From Nitrosomonas sp. (GTDB lineage Bacteria; Pseudomonadota; Gammaproteobacteria; Burkholderiales; Nitrosomonadaceae), in contig NZ_JALHQJ010000001.1 of the NCBI RefSeq assembly GCF_022842015.1, positions 54,427 through 118,426 on the forward strand: DNA of 64,000 bases. The letters are read 5' to 3'. Positions 17,247 through 27,397 of the stretch are shown here, in pieces. Made by a program: the position numbers and the translations under genes. Each line of letters begins with the position of its first letter. Position 1 is the first letter of the stretch. The notes below the pieces were generated by a model. It worked only from the letters and a program-made list of their open reading frames with translations. It was not told where the DNA came from and did no database searches.

Positions 17247-19184
17247 TCACCATAACCAATAGCTCAACAAGAAGACGGCTCCAGCACTGATCATCAAGGC
17301 ATAGCGAGTTAACAAGCCATTTTGTGTGGCGCTGAGCCGTGCATATCCGAAACGGAGTCCTGCTAACAGGCCATTAATGCTTTTATCCAGTACACCGTGC
17401 TCTACGCCACTGCGACAGGCAGTGGCAAAGATCAGGCAAGCATGTGTCAACTTTTGCAGTGTTCCCTCAACTAAAAGAGTGTCAGTGTTTTTTAGAAAGC
17501 GTGCTAGGCTGAAATAAGGTTGTATCAACATGGTTTGGTATAGAGCATCGAAACCCCAGCCTCTACGTAAAAATACTATTATGGGCAAGGAATGGCCAAT
17601 CTGTTTACGGCGAACTAGAACAAAAGCTAATACGATACCGATTAATGGCAGCAGGCTGGTGATGAATTGCAGGCTGTAAGCAATCGCAAGCGGAGGAAGA
17701 ACTACTGACTTGAATTCATCTTCTAACCACGTGCTCCACAGGTGGGGAGCTGGCCAACCTTCTGGAAACTCAACAAATCCGCCAATAAGGCTGAAGAGGG
17801 CTAAGATAAGCAATGGCCATGTCATTGAGCCGGAAACTGATGGCATTGAAGCGCTGGATTGAGAGCCCTGAAAAACAAGAAAATAAACACGAAAGATATA
17901 AACTGCGGTCAACAGTACACCGAAAGCTGCAAAAACCCATAATAAAGGACCTGCAGGCGCCGACCATGTGGCGGTAAGAATGGCTTCTTTGCTATAAAAT
18001 CCGGCGGTAATTAAGGGAAATCCTGCTAACGAAGCAGCGCCGATCAGAAAGGACCAGCGAACCAGAGGTGAGTGATTGCCAAGTCTACCCAGATTATGAA
18101 TATTGTGTTCATTTCCGCTAGAGTGGATCACTGTTCCTGCTGCCAGGAACAACAAGGATTTAAAAAAGGCATGCGTAACCAGGTGGAACAGTGCCAGTGC
18201 ATAGGCGCCACACCCCAATGCTAAAAACATATATCCGACCTGACTGATAGTGGAGTATGCCAATATCCGTTTAAAATCATTTTGCGCCAGAGCAGCACTG
18301 GCTCCATAGATAATTGTTATCGCGCCAATGGCTGCCACTGACCACTGAACATGAGGCGCCAGCTCGAACAAAGGATAAGTACGGGCGATTAAATAGACTC
18401 CGGCTGTGACCATGGTGGCGGCGTGAATCAACGCAGAGACCGGGCTAGGACCAGCCATGGCGTCCGGCAACCAGACCTGAAGTGGTAACTGCGCCGATTT
18501 GCCGATAGCTCCGCCAAGTATCAGTAGTGCTGTTAGTATTGCCAGTTGTGAACCCGCTTCCCACTGTGCAGCGGCATTTGCAAGCAGATATGACAGCGAC
18601 AGATCGTTAAACTGGCTGTACAAAAGAAAGATACCGAGTGCTAGTGACATATCGCCGATACGAGTGGTGATGAATGCTTTGCGTCCTGCGCTGGCCCGCA
18701 TTGGTTCATGATACCAAAAGCCGATTAGGGCAAAAGAGCAGAGTCCGACCAGTTCCCATCCCAGATAGAGAAGCAGCAGATTATCAGCAAGTACCAGAAT
18801 GAGCATACCTGCGAGAAACAAGTTGAGGAAAAAATAGTAGCGGCGTTGATCACTGTCTTCGGCCATGAAACTTATCGAGTAGATATGAATTAGTAGGCCG
18901 ACACCGCTTACCACGCTCACCATTATCAGAGCAAGGCGATCCAGGATAAATCCTATCGTTGGATTCCAGTCCCCCACCGCTATCCAGGTGTAAAGCGTTT
19001 GTTGTAATGGCTGGCTGGTAGCGGCACCGGCCAGCCATGTCAGCAGCACGACTAGAAAAGCAATGGCTGCAGCGCAAGTAGCCATGATAGCGAGATGTCT
19101 ACGTTGCAGTAGCCCTCCCAACAAGGCAATTATCAGTGCGCCCAACATGGGTGTGCCAGGAATCAACCACAGAAACTGACTCAT
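17247..19184 (-). CDS. nuoL: NADH-quinone oxidoreductase subunit L
   Basis: Distal antiporter-like subunit, 645 residues, with the usual long C-terminal extension (lateral helix region). Visible: GFILDRLALIMVSVVSGVG, LLYLGWELVGLCSFALIG, KSAQLPLQVWLPDAMAGPSPV, LIHAATMVTAGVYLIAR and KRILAYSTISQVGYM. The start overlaps the nuoK stop by 4 bases. Confidence 0.97.
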   Translation of the reverse strand: MSQFLWLIPGTPMLGALIIALLGGLLQRRHLAIMATCAAAIAFLVVLLTWLAGAATSQPLQQTLYTWIAVGDWNPTIGFILDRLALIMVSVVSGVGLLIHIYSISFMAEDSDQRRYYFFLNLFLAGMLILVLADNLLLLYLGWELVGLCSFALIGFWYHEPMRASAGRKAFITTRIGDMSLALGIFLLYSQFNDLSLSYLLANAAAQWEAGSQLAILTALLILGGAIGKSAQLPLQVWLPDAMAGPSPVSALIHAATMVTAGVYLIARTYPLFELAPHVQWSVAAIGAITIIYGASAALAQNDFKRILAYSTISQVGYMFLALGCGAYALALFHLVTHAFFKSLLFLAAGTVIHSSGNEHNIHNLGRLGNHSPLVRWSFLIGAASLAGFPLITAGFYSKEAILTATWSAPAGPLLWVFAAFGVLLTAVYIFRVYFLVFQGSQSSASMPSVSGSMTWPLLILALFSLIGGFVEFPEGWPAPHLWSTWLEDEFKSVVLPPLAIAYSLQFITSLLPLIGIVLAFVLVRRKQIGHSLPIIVFLRRGWGFDALYQTMLIQPYFSLARFLKNTDTLLVEGTLQKLTHACLIFATACRSGVEHGVLDKSINGLLAGLRFGYARLSATQNGLLTRYALMISAGAVFLLSYWLW

Positions 19185-19504
19185 GGCGGCTCACCTCGAG
19201 TATCATCCTTGAGCTGGGTGAGCATATCTATTTGTGTTACTTTGAAGTGTTCATAGGCCAGCCATACCAGAATCAGCGCTACGGCCAACTCAGCAGCAGT
19301 TACTACCATCAGGAAGATGGTCAGTACCTGACCATCAGCATTATTCCAGTATTGGCCAGCCGCTACGGCTGTCAAAGCCGCTCCGTTGAACATGACTTCC
19401 AATCCCATCAATATGAAGAGCAGTTCGCGTCGCAGCAGTATGATCAAGAGCCCTAGGCTAAACAACAGCGCTGCAATAATAAGACTATGAGTTAGAGGAA
19501 TCAT
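19181..19504 (-). CDS. nuoK: NADH-quinone oxidoreductase subunit K
   Basis: Small membrane subunit, 107 residues with three hydrophobic helices. The two conserved glutamates lie in LLFILMGLEVMFNGAAL and VVTAAELAVALILV. It overlaps nuoJ and nuoL by 4 bases on either side. Confidence 0.96.
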   Translation of the reverse strand: MIPLTHSLIIAALLFSLGLLIILLRRELLFILMGLEVMFNGAALTAVAAGQYWNNADGQVLTIFLMVVTAAELAVALILVWLAYEHFKVTQIDMLTQLKDDTRGEPP

Positions 19505-19992
19505 GAACGCCCTTTGCGGCTAAGATAAAGAGCGGCAACAAGTGCTGCCAGTAGTAGAACTGCAGCGGCTTCTACTAGCACAAGATATGGTCCGAACAGT
19601 GCATGCCCTACTGCTTTAGGTTCGATTGCCGTCATTTCATTTGTTTCTTCTGCTGGATATCTGTTGAGTAATAGCATGAGTTCCAGCCACAGAATGAGCG
19701 CCAGGATTGCAGGCCCTTTCCATCCAGAGGGTAGAGACAACGACTGATTTCGCTCGGATCGCAGGTTCATCACCATAATCAGAAAAAGAAACAACACCAT
19801 GATTGCACCTGCGTAAATCATGACTTGCAGTGCCGCCAGTAGCGGTGCACCGAGGAGAAAGAATATCAGTGCCAATGCCAATAATGAGATAACGAGATAA
19901 AGCGCAGCATGCACCGGGTGGCTTACTTTCAATATCGCACCGGCAGCAAGCACCGCGATGGCGGCAGTGAGGTAGAAAATCACTTCATACAT
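19501..19992 (-). CDS. nuoJ: NADH-quinone oxidoreductase subunit J
   Basis: Membrane subunit of 163 residues with five hydrophobic helices. The characteristic core AALQVMIYAGAIMVLFLFLI (helix 3) is present, with HPVHAALYLVISLL before it. A gap of 78 bases separates it from nuoI, the largest gap in the operon; I see no gene there. Confidence 0.95.
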   Translation of the reverse strand: MYEVIFYLTAAIAVLAAGAILKVSHPVHAALYLVISLLALALIFFLLGAPLLAALQVMIYAGAIMVLFLFLIMVMNLRSERNQSLSLPSGWKGPAILALILWLELMLLLNRYPAEETNEMTAIEPKAVGHALFGPYLVLVEAAAVLLLAALVAALYLSRKGRS

Positions 19993-20070
19993 AAGCTGTC
20001 TTTATTGGATTACTGGTTGCTGTCATGATTTCTACTCGCTTCGTTCAGTTCGTGGTCAATTATTCTTTTG

Positions 20071-20625
20071 TCAGGGCAAATTATTATCACGATCCACAGG
20101 CGACGTGTCACCCTTAGCTTCGCCGATGGCTTTGCCGGGTATTGCCACACCGGCGTGCCGATAAAAATTATAGTCCGGATGCTTTCCCTGCCCATCAATC
20201 AGCAATTGGTTCTTCTCGTATACCAGGCTTTCATGATGCCGCTCACACATTTCGAAGTCCGGTGTAAGCTGAATAGCTAGTGTTGGACAGGCTTCTTCAC
20301 AAAAACCGCAAAAAATACAGCGGCTGAAATCGATAGAAAAGGTTTCTGGGTAGCGGCGGCCATCGTTATTTTGATGGGCCTGCAGATGAATACAGTCTAC
20401 CGGACAGACAGCCGAGCATAAGTAACAGGCGACACAACGCTCTTCGCCGTCAGGGTCACGTGTCAGCACAATGCGTCCACGCCAGCGTAAAGGTAACGAT
20501 CGCTTGATGTCTGGATACGATACTGTTTCACGTTTCACAAAAGCATGACGCAGAACCGCCCATAGTGAATGGCCTAATCCTTTGATCAGCGCTAATGTGT
20601 AATCGTTTGTCTGTTTTTTATTCAT
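20071..20625 (-). CDS. nuoI: NADH-quinone oxidoreductase subunit I
   Basis: Ferredoxin-like subunit of 184 residues carrying two [4Fe-4S] clusters (N6a, N6b) that pass electrons toward NuoB. The two motifs are [15 protein letters not shown] and [14 protein letters not shown], about 40 residues apart. The N-terminus has the amphipathic membrane-contact segment. Five bases after nuoH. Confidence 0.97.
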   Translation of the reverse strand: MNKKQTNDYTLALIKGLGHSLWAVLRHAFVKRETVSYPDIKRSLPLRWRGRIVLTRDPDGEERCVACYLCSAVCPVDCIHLQAHQNNDGRRYPETFSIDFSRCIFCGFCEEACPTLAIQLTPDFEMCERHHESLVYEKNQLLIDGQGKHPDYNFYRHAGVAIPGKAIGEAKGDTSPVDRDNNLP

Positions 20626-20630
20626 GATTA

Positions 20631-21593
20631 TTAACCTTCCATCCAGAACAGTCCTAGAAAAGCTGTAACCAAAAGATTGATCAAGGCTGCCGGTAATAGG
20701 AATTTCCAGCCACAGTTCATAAGTTGATCATAACGCAGTCGGGGCAGGCTGGTACGCAACCAGAAAAATAGGAAAATTAATGTCAGTGTCTTTAGCATAA
20801 ACCAGAAGACACCGGGTATCCAAGGACCATGCCAGCCACCCAGAAACAGTACCGTTATCAACACCGCGATGAGCAGTACGCCGATATACTCACCTAGATA
20901 GTAGAAAGCAAATTTGATGTCACCGTATTCAGTATTGTAGCCGGAGGCCAACTCGTTTTCTGCTTCGGGAAGATCGAATGGTAAGCGATTAGTCTCGGCA
21001 ATGCCGCACACGAGAAAGATTATAAATCCAATGGGTTGTAAAATAATAAACGGTAATTCCTGGGCCGCGACAATATCCACTAGGCTGAAAGAACCGCTTA
21101 ATATAATGACACCCATGAGCGCAAGTCCCATAGGCAATTCGTAGCTGATCATCTGTGCGGCGGAGCGTAAGCCGCCGAACAGTGGATACTTGCTGTTGGA
21201 TGCCCATCCGCCGAGCATGATGCCGTAAACCCGCAGCGAGGAAAGCGCCAGTATAAATAACAATGCAATATTGAGATCCGCCAACCACCAATCATCGCTC
21301 ACTGGTACGACAACAAAGCTAAGCAGTGCGGTGAAAGGCACGATAATGGGAGCAATGATATAAATGTTCCGATCGGCAAAAGGTGGCACGAAATGTTCTT
21401 TGGTTAACAGTTTGAGAAAGTCAGCAATGGGTTGCAACAAGCCAAAAGGACCGGCGCGATTAGGACCAAGACGATCCTGCAGCAGGGCGAGTATCTTGCG
21501 CTCGCCATATACCATAAGTGCAGCGATAAACAACAGTCCCAGCAGCGCTAGTCCCAGGCTGGAAAGCGCGAGCAGCCATTGGGCGAAATTCAT
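20631..21593 (-). CDS. nuoH: NADH-quinone oxidoreductase subunit H
   Basis: Quinone-site membrane subunit, 320 residues with about eight helices. The conserved cytoplasmic loop segments are [58 protein letters not shown] (acidic loop) and [16 protein letters not shown]. The start overlaps nuoG by 4 bases. Confidence 0.97.
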   Translation of the reverse strand: MNFAQWLLALSSLGLALLGLLFIAALMVYGERKILALLQDRLGPNRAGPFGLLQPIADFLKLLTKEHFVPPFADRNIYIIAPIIVPFTALLSFVVVPVSDDWWLADLNIALLFILALSSLRVYGIMLGGWASNSKYPLFGGLRSAAQMISYELPMGLALMGVIILSGSFSLVDIVAAQELPFIILQPIGFIIFLVCGIAETNRLPFDLPEAENELASGYNTEYGDIKFAFYYLGEYIGVLLIAVLITVLFLGGWHGPWIPGVFWFMLKTLTLIFLFFWLRTSLPRLRYDQLMNCGWKFLLPAALINLLVTAFLGLFWMEG

Positions 21594-23899
21594 AAAACCT
21601 GCTCCAGTTCGAGTAAATCGCCGTGACCGACACCTAATTGGGCAAGCACGTTGCGTGCAATGGCAATTGTACCGGTTGCCACACCCTGATTAAGCTGCAC
21701 AGGTAGAACCATTGAGCCGGAAGAACCACGCAACTTTATTTGCGAACCATTCTTAATGCCTGCATCAATGGCTGAGGTCGGTTCGATCATCGCGACAGTT
21801 TCAGGTATAAGTACCATCAGGCCTGGTGCAAAGCTGGCAAGTGCTTCATCGCCATACCAGCTTGTTAAAGCAGCTTGCCACATACTACTGCAGGATTCTT
21901 GAGCTGAATGTACGGGTGGAGTGGTAGGCATGGGCAAGGAGGGGGCGATTATCAGTGATCCCGTTGTGCCGGGTTTGGGTATTTCAAAGTCGGAAAAGAT
22001 ATCACCTAGCACAGATGGAGCAGCTTGTAAGGAGTGACCAAGATACTGACCCAGATCTGTAATTACTTCAGCTACGCTGGGAAGGTATTCTGGACGATGA
22101 AAGACGGGCGCGAAGCCTTGAGCACGCCCTTCATAATTGATGAAAGTGCCGCCACGCTCTGTCCAGGCGGCTACTGGAAACAGAATATCTGCTGCCTTTG
22201 CAGTAGCGGTCAAAATGCAATCGAGAACGATAAGAGCGCTAAGGTTGCGGCAGGCGGCACGCCAGCGCGGACCAAAACGTGAGTCACCGAGTGGATCATT
22301 GCCAGCAACAATCAGGATCCGGATCTGACCGGCTTCAACTGCTTCAAGCATAACCATAGCACTGCCTGCAGGTGATAGTAGAGCAGCTCCGTAAGCATTT
22401 GCTCCAGAAAATGCGTATGCGAGTCTGGTGTCTGATCCAAGTGCAGTGGCCAGTTTCGCAAGTATAGGCACCTCTTGGGCAGTCAGAGTTTCGATGGCAC
22501 CAATCAGCAGTAATTTCCGGGCTCCCATCAGAGACGCTACGATATCTGTCATTGGCGTCTCAGTCATGTCTTCGGTTGCAGATTGAGCATTTATCAGTTG
22601 ATACAAACGCGATAGTGTTGTGCGCATCTCTTGTGGCGATACGGTCATTGCAGTAGTTGCGAATTGTGCCAATGGCGTGGGGCTGCTGTGCAGTAATGCT
22701 AGTTTGGCGCCTTTACGGTAAGCCTGGCGCAAGGCCAGATCGATCATAGGCGCATAGGCGGTTAGATCGCCAATAATTAATGCTGCATCTATTAGTTCTA
22801 TTTCCGCAAGGGATGGTGCGTTACCTGTATTTTGAAGTGAACTGACGGCTGCGATTGTTGCTGTTTCTAGTTCGGGATCGCTGAATGCAGTATAGATACC
22901 GCCTAAGGTGTTCAATAAGGCCTGCAGCATTGCGTTACCTTCCAGATCCTCCCGTGCCGATCCGAGTCCTCCGATGCAATCTTGAGCTGATTTGATCTGT
23001 GATGCAGCGGCGGTAAGCGCATCATGATAACTCGTATCTGCACCTGAAGCACGCGGTGCTAACGGCCGGGCACTGTGTTCGCTGTACTGATGGCCATAAC
23101 GGCCACGGTCACAGATAAACCACCGGTTGAGTTCAGGATGAGCACGATTGCGCACGCGGCGCAGGGTGCCATCTCTTGCGCCAGGCAAAGTATTGCAGCC
23201 AACGCTGCAATGGGGGCAGATGGAAGGTGCGGTTTTCAAGTCCCAAACCCTGGCAAAGTGCTGCCGAAATATGGCATCGGTAAAGACCCCAGTCGGGCAA
23301 ATTTCCACTAAATTGCCGGCGAAAGGATTCTCCAATGGACCGTCCTGAAAGCGGCCAAAATAAACTTCATTGCGCAGGCGCATTGCGCCGAGATCGTTGC
23401 CTAGCGCATAGTCCTGGTAAAATCGGGTGCAGCGATAACAGGTAATGCAGCGGTTCATTTCATGGTGAATCAAGGGGCCTAAATTCTGATTCGAGAAGGT
23501 GCGTTTGCGGCCGCGGTAGCGGCGATAGGGAGGGCCACAAGCGACGGTCATATCCTGCAAATGACATTCTCCACCTTCATCACAGATTGGGCAGTCATGA
23601 GGATGGTTGATCATCAAGAATTCGATTACGTGCTGCCTTACCTGCTGTGCTGCAATGGCAGAAATGGAGACTTCAAGCCCGTCTTCTAAGGGCTCTAGGC
23701 AGGCCATTGCAATCCGTGGAGCTTTGCTGGAATCTTTGGGGGTGATTTCCACTGCACAGAGACGACAGGCACCAAGGCTACCAAGCGCAGCATGGTAACA
23801 GAAATGAGGGATTTCTAGATTTGCTTCCAGCGCAGCCTGGAGGATGTTGTCTCCTGGTTTAAAGGGGATGATATGACCGTCAATCAGAATTGTACCCAT
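21590..23899 (-). CDS. nuoG: NADH-quinone oxidoreductase subunit G
   Basis: Large iron-sulfur subunit of 769 residues. The N-terminal [2Fe-2S] ferredoxin part has C-x10-C-x2-C (CYHAALGSLGACRLC). The His-Cys3 [4Fe-4S] site is HPHDCPICDEGGEC, then CITCYRC and CPTGVF. A further CPHCSVGC motif near residue 228 with a later Cys (FICDRG) matches the N7 cluster known from E. coli-type NuoG. The rest is a molybdopterin-oxidoreductase-like domain without obvious cofactor function. Two bases after nuoF. Confidence 0.96.
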   Translation of the reverse strand: MGTILIDGHIIPFKPGDNILQAALEANLEIPHFCYHAALGSLGACRLCAVEITPKDSSKAPRIAMACLEPLEDGLEVSISAIAAQQVRQHVIEFLMINHPHDCPICDEGGECHLQDMTVACGPPYRRYRGRKRTFSNQNLGPLIHHEMNRCITCYRCTRFYQDYALGNDLGAMRLRNEVYFGRFQDGPLENPFAGNLVEICPTGVFTDAIFRQHFARVWDLKTAPSICPHCSVGCNTLPGARDGTLRRVRNRAHPELNRWFICDRGRYGHQYSEHSARPLAPRASGADTSYHDALTAAASQIKSAQDCIGGLGSAREDLEGNAMLQALLNTLGGIYTAFSDPELETATIAAVSSLQNTGNAPSLAEIELIDAALIIGDLTAYAPMIDLALRQAYRKGAKLALLHSSPTPLAQFATTAMTVSPQEMRTTLSRLYQLINAQSATEDMTETPMTDIVASLMGARKLLLIGAIETLTAQEVPILAKLATALGSDTRLAYAFSGANAYGAALLSPAGSAMVMLEAVEAGQIRILIVAGNDPLGDSRFGPRWRAACRNLSALIVLDCILTATAKAADILFPVAAWTERGGTFINYEGRAQGFAPVFHRPEYLPSVAEVITDLGQYLGHSLQAAPSVLGDIFSDFEIPKPGTTGSLIIAPSLPMPTTPPVHSAQESCSSMWQAALTSWYGDEALASFAPGLMVLIPETVAMIEPTSAIDAGIKNGSQIKLRGSSGSMVLPVQLNQGVATGTIAIARNVLAQLGVGHGDLLELEQVL

Positions 23900-23901
23900 G
23901 A

Positions 23902-25182
23902 TTATGCCCTTTTCTTATTAGTTTCGTTAAACGGACAATGACCTGTTATGACATGGTGCTCGTAATGATCGTGAAAGCATTTCAGGCTGCTGACGAGTGG
24001 CATCACCGCACCTGGCGCAAAGGCGCAAAAAGATTGTGAGGCAATTGTGGCGCACAGTTCATCCAGGAGCGCCAAGTCATCAGCTCGACCTGCACCGGAA
24101 CTGATGATAGTCAGAATCTGTGTCAGATAGGGCAATCCGTCTCGGCAGGGCGTGCAAAAACCACAGGATTCACGCGCAAAGAAACGCATCAGGTTCAACG
24201 TAACTTCAACCGGGCAGGTGGCGTTATCCAAAACAATGATACTGCCTGTGCCAAGCCTTGATCCTGCTACTGCGATAGGATCAAAATCCATTGCCACATC
24301 AAGGTGTTCGGGTAACAAAAAGGCTGTCGATGCGCCACCTGGCAAAAAACCGAGTAGTGTTCTGTCTTCATCAAGGCCGCCAGCATGTTCGAAGATCAAT
24401 TCCCGCGCCGGCGTGCCGCATGGCAGTTCAAACAGGCTTGAATGCTTTACTTTTCCGCTGACACAAAATAATTTGGAACCGCAACCACCATTGACACCAA
24501 GCTTACGAAACCAGTCCGCACCATTGAGCAGAATATGCGGCACATTGATCAGTGTTTCGACGTTATTTGTGGTGGTGGGCTGCCCCCATAAACCATGTGT
24601 GCTGGGTCGAGGTATCTTGGGGCGGGGGTTGGGCCGCCTGCCTTCGATGGCGTTAATCTGTGCGGTTTCTTCACCACAGATATAGCGTCCGCCACTCAGA
24701 TGCGCTTCGATCTGTAGATTAAAGCCGCTACCCCTGATGTTAGTTCCCAACAACCCGGCTGTTTCTGCTTCCTGAATAGCTTGATTCAAAGCATTTCCGC
24801 CTTTGGCGTACTCGCCCCGGACAAATATGAGAGCACGTTCGGCCTGAAGTGCGAAGGCGGAAACAATGACTGATTCAATGATCTGATGAGGGCCGCCATA
24901 AAGCAAGTAACGATCCTTGAAAGTGCCAGGCTCAGACTCATCCAAATTACAGATCAGGTAGCGTGGCGATGGTGCATCAGCACCTCGCAAACGCCACTTC
25001 AGGCCGCATGGAAAACCTGCGCCACCGCGGCCGCGCAGATTAGCGGCTTCAACTATGCCAATAATCTTTTCAGGCTTGAGATCAAAAGCTGCAGTTAAAC
25101 TGCGGTAGCCGCCGGTTGCTTGGTAAGCGGCCAGGTTCAGTGGAGCGGCTGGTTCAAGATGGCGAGTCAGTAAAGCTTCCAT
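23902..25182 (-). CDS. nuoF: NADH-quinone oxidoreductase subunit F
   Basis: NADH- and FMN-binding subunit, 426 residues. NADH site: LRGRGGAGFPCGLKW near residue 50. FMN site: the NLDESEPGTFKDRY block and GAGRY-like glycines (GGRYICGEETAQ). The [4Fe-4S] N3 ligands are in ESCGFCTPCRDG with a further Cys near residue 385. Six bases after nuoE. Confidence 0.97.
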   Translation of the reverse strand: MEALLTRHLEPAAPLNLAAYQATGGYRSLTAAFDLKPEKIIGIVEAANLRGRGGAGFPCGLKWRLRGADAPSPRYLICNLDESEPGTFKDRYLLYGGPHQIIESVIVSAFALQAERALIFVRGEYAKGGNALNQAIQEAETAGLLGTNIRGSGFNLQIEAHLSGGRYICGEETAQINAIEGRRPNPRPKIPRPSTHGLWGQPTTTNNVETLINVPHILLNGADWFRKLGVNGGCGSKLFCVSGKVKHSSLFELPCGTPARELIFEHAGGLDEDRTLLGFLPGGASTAFLLPEHLDVAMDFDPIAVAGSRLGTGSIIVLDNATCPVEVTLNLMRFFARESCGFCTPCRDGLPYLTQILTIISSGAGRADDLALLDELCATIASQSFCAFAPGAVMPLVSSLKCFHDHYEHHVITGHCPFNETNKKRA

Positions 25183-25188
25183 GGCGCG

Positions 25189-25668
25189 CTAATCCTCTTT
25201 CTGCAAGCGTTGCAGCAGTGCTTTCAGAGATGCATCGTTCAATGGCCCCAACGCTTCTCCGTCGACAAGTGCTGCGGGCGCCTTGTCGCACAGACCCAGA
25301 CAAATGCCGGGTAAAACGGTAAGAGCGCCATCCGGAGTAACCGTGCCTAAAGACGTACGGATATATTCTTCGGCTGCTGTCAATAACTGATCTGCACCGC
25401 GCATGCTGCAGCAAACGCTGTCACAGATTCGAACAATGTGACGGCCTGTAGGTCGGCGATAAATGAGGCTGTAAAATGTGGCCAGTTCTTCTACTTCGGC
25501 TGTAGATAGGCCGGTAATCTGTGTAATTTTCTTAATTGCCGCATCGTCAAGATAGCCCAATTCGGCTTGCAGTGCCTGCATTGCCGGTATTGCCGTTGCC
25601 CGGCGCTTGGGGTGGGTACGTGGCAGGTGGAGCAGATCTTTTTGCAATCCTTTCAATATATTATTCAT
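25189..25668 (-). CDS. nuoE: NADH-quinone oxidoreductase subunit E
   Basis: Thioredoxin-like [2Fe-2S] subunit. ATG 25668 gives 159 residues, the usual length, and has AAGGGA upstream; a longer frame reaching 25722 would overlap nuoCD. The cluster ligands are in ICDSVCCSM and CLGLCDKAPA. Thirteen bases after nuoCD. Confidence 0.95.
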   Translation of the reverse strand: MNNILKGLQKDLLHLPRTHPKRRATAIPAMQALQAELGYLDDAAIKKITQITGLSTAEVEELATFYSLIYRRPTGRHIVRICDSVCCSMRGADQLLTAAEEYIRTSLGTVTPDGALTVLPGICLGLCDKAPAALVDGEALGPLNDASLKALLQRLQKED

Positions 25669-25681
25669 GTCCGTAATCCCT

Positions 25682-27394
25682 TTAGCGATCGATGTCGGCC
25701 AGGACATAGTCGATTGATCCAAGTATAGCGATCAAGTCTGCCAGAAGATGTCCTGTTGCAAGTGATGCAAGGGCCTGCATGTGCGGGAAAGAAGGCGTAC
25801 GAATGCGCAGGCGGTATGGATGTTCCGTGCCGTTGCTGACGACAAAATAGCCGTTCATCCCCTTGGGGGCTTCGGTGATAAACAGGCTTTCTCCGGATGG
25901 AAAGGCCATCCCTCGCCCTACGGTAATGAAATGGTGGATTAGTGTTTCAATATCCTTCAATGTTGCTTCCTTGCGCGCAAAGGCATAGCGTGCTTGGTCG
26001 GAAAGAATCGGGCCGCTAGGCATGTTTTGCATGGCTTGTTCAACGATATGAAGGCTTTGACGGATTTCTTCCAGACGCACTTCGGCGCGGGCCAGAGAAT
26101 CGCCTTCGTTAGCGGTAGGCACTTCGAAATCATACTGCTCATAACCACTGTAGGGACGGCGTTTGCGTAAATCCCATGCGAATCCGCAGGCTCGGAGATT
26201 AGGTCCGCTGAATCCCCAGTCGATCGCTTGTGCGGTGGTGAGGACGCCAATGCCGCGAGTACGCAGGCGCATGATGGGGTTGCTTGTGAGCAGTGCCTGA
26301 TACTCATCTATCGCAGCAGGCATGCGTTTCAGAAATTCTTGTAATGCTTTGTGCCAACCTTCGGGCAAATCCATTGCTATGCCGCCGATGCGAAAAAAAG
26401 CTGGGTGCATACGTCCGCCCGTAATCAATTCAATTACATCGAACAGATATTCACGATCTCGGAATGCATAAAAGGGAGGCGCCAAAGCGCCCAAATCATG
26501 AGCGTAGCTGGCCAACCAGACCAGATGGCTGGAAATGCGGAACAATTCACAAAGCATCACACGGATTACCTGCGCACGCTCCGGAACCGTAATTCCCGCA
26601 AGTTGTTCTACCGCCAGTAGGTAGGGCAGTTCATTTTGTACGCCGGATAGATAGTCTATGCGGTCAGTATAAGGAATGTAGCTGTGAAAGGTTTGGCGCT
26701 CGGCCATTTTTTCTGCGCCACGGTGATGAAACCCAATATCAGGACGTACATCACAGATCTCTTCGCCTTCCAGCCGCACGATCAGACGTAGCAAACCATG
26801 CGTGCCGGGATGTGTGGGCCCAATATTGAGGGTCATTTCCTCAGCGATATTTGCTGGTTCGTGATAATCCTCGGCGCGGTAACTTTCCATAATCTCACGA
26901 TAACGTGCCTCAGGCAGCTGATAGGGCGGCATTTCTGTCGCACGATTAGGATGTTCTTTGCGTAAGGGATGGCCTTCCCAATATTCGGGCATTAGAATAC
27001 GTTGCAGATTGGGGTGGTCGTCTACGTGGATCCCGAACATGTCATAGAGTTCACGTTCATACCAATTGGCGGCATTCCAGATAGTACAAATGCTGGGCAA
27101 TACAGGGTCTTCTGCTGGCAAATTGACTTTTATGCGTAAATCAGTGTTTCCGGATAGGGATAGAAGTTGATAGAACACGGTCAATCCGCCATTTCTTTTT
27201 GTTTCGTCTATTGCAGACAAATCAAAAAGCATCTCAAAATGGGGCGTTGCCTCATGCTTGAGAAATTTAAGCGTCTCGGTAATACGTTCCGGCAGTACAG
27301 ATAAGGTGTTGACTCCGTCACAGGGCAGTTTGCTGGAAACCGCGTTAAAACGCGACTCTAATTGCGAGATAAGCACCATTTCTCCATCAGTCAT
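25682..27394 (-). CDS. nuoCD: Fused NADH-quinone oxidoreductase subunit C/D
   Basis: One 570-residue chain joins NuoC (about residues 1-175) and NuoD (about 195-570), with the linker around YREIMESYRAEDYHEP. The NuoC signature is WYERELYDMFGIHVDDHPNL. The NuoD part has GPTHPGTHGLLR, GFHHRGAEKMAE, YTDRIDYLSGVQNE and, at the C-terminus, IAILGSIDYVLADIDR. These form part of the quinone cavity and connecting arm. The start is ATG 27394, just after the nuoB stop; a TTG directly before it is less likely. Fusion is usual in gammaproteobacterial operons of the E. coli type, less so in betaproteobacteria. Confidence 0.96.
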   Translation of the reverse strand: MTDGEMVLISQLESRFNAVSSKLPCDGVNTLSVLPERITETLKFLKHEATPHFEMLFDLSAIDETKRNGGLTVFYQLLSLSGNTDLRIKVNLPAEDPVLPSICTIWNAANWYERELYDMFGIHVDDHPNLQRILMPEYWEGHPLRKEHPNRATEMPPYQLPEARYREIMESYRAEDYHEPANIAEEMTLNIGPTHPGTHGLLRLIVRLEGEEICDVRPDIGFHHRGAEKMAERQTFHSYIPYTDRIDYLSGVQNELPYLLAVEQLAGITVPERAQVIRVMLCELFRISSHLVWLASYAHDLGALAPPFYAFRDREYLFDVIELITGGRMHPAFFRIGGIAMDLPEGWHKALQEFLKRMPAAIDEYQALLTSNPIMRLRTRGIGVLTTAQAIDWGFSGPNLRACGFAWDLRKRRPYSGYEQYDFEVPTANEGDSLARAEVRLEEIRQSLHIVEQAMQNMPSGPILSDQARYAFARKEATLKDIETLIHHFITVGRGMAFPSGESLFITEAPKGMNGYFVVSNGTEHPYRLRIRTPSFPHMQALASLATGHLLADLIAILGSIDYVLADIDR

Positions 27395-27397
27395 CAA

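Noticed and set aside
19993..20070. 78-base gap between nuoJ and nuoI as a possible small gene
   Set aside because: A 62-residue frame overlaps nuoI on the same strand but has no motif or good start; no support for a gene.
24152..24685. 177-residue open frame antisense to nuoF
   Set aside because: It lies wholly inside a well-supported gene, has no recognisable motif and no ribosome-binding site; it is a by-product of GC-rich codon positions on the other strand.
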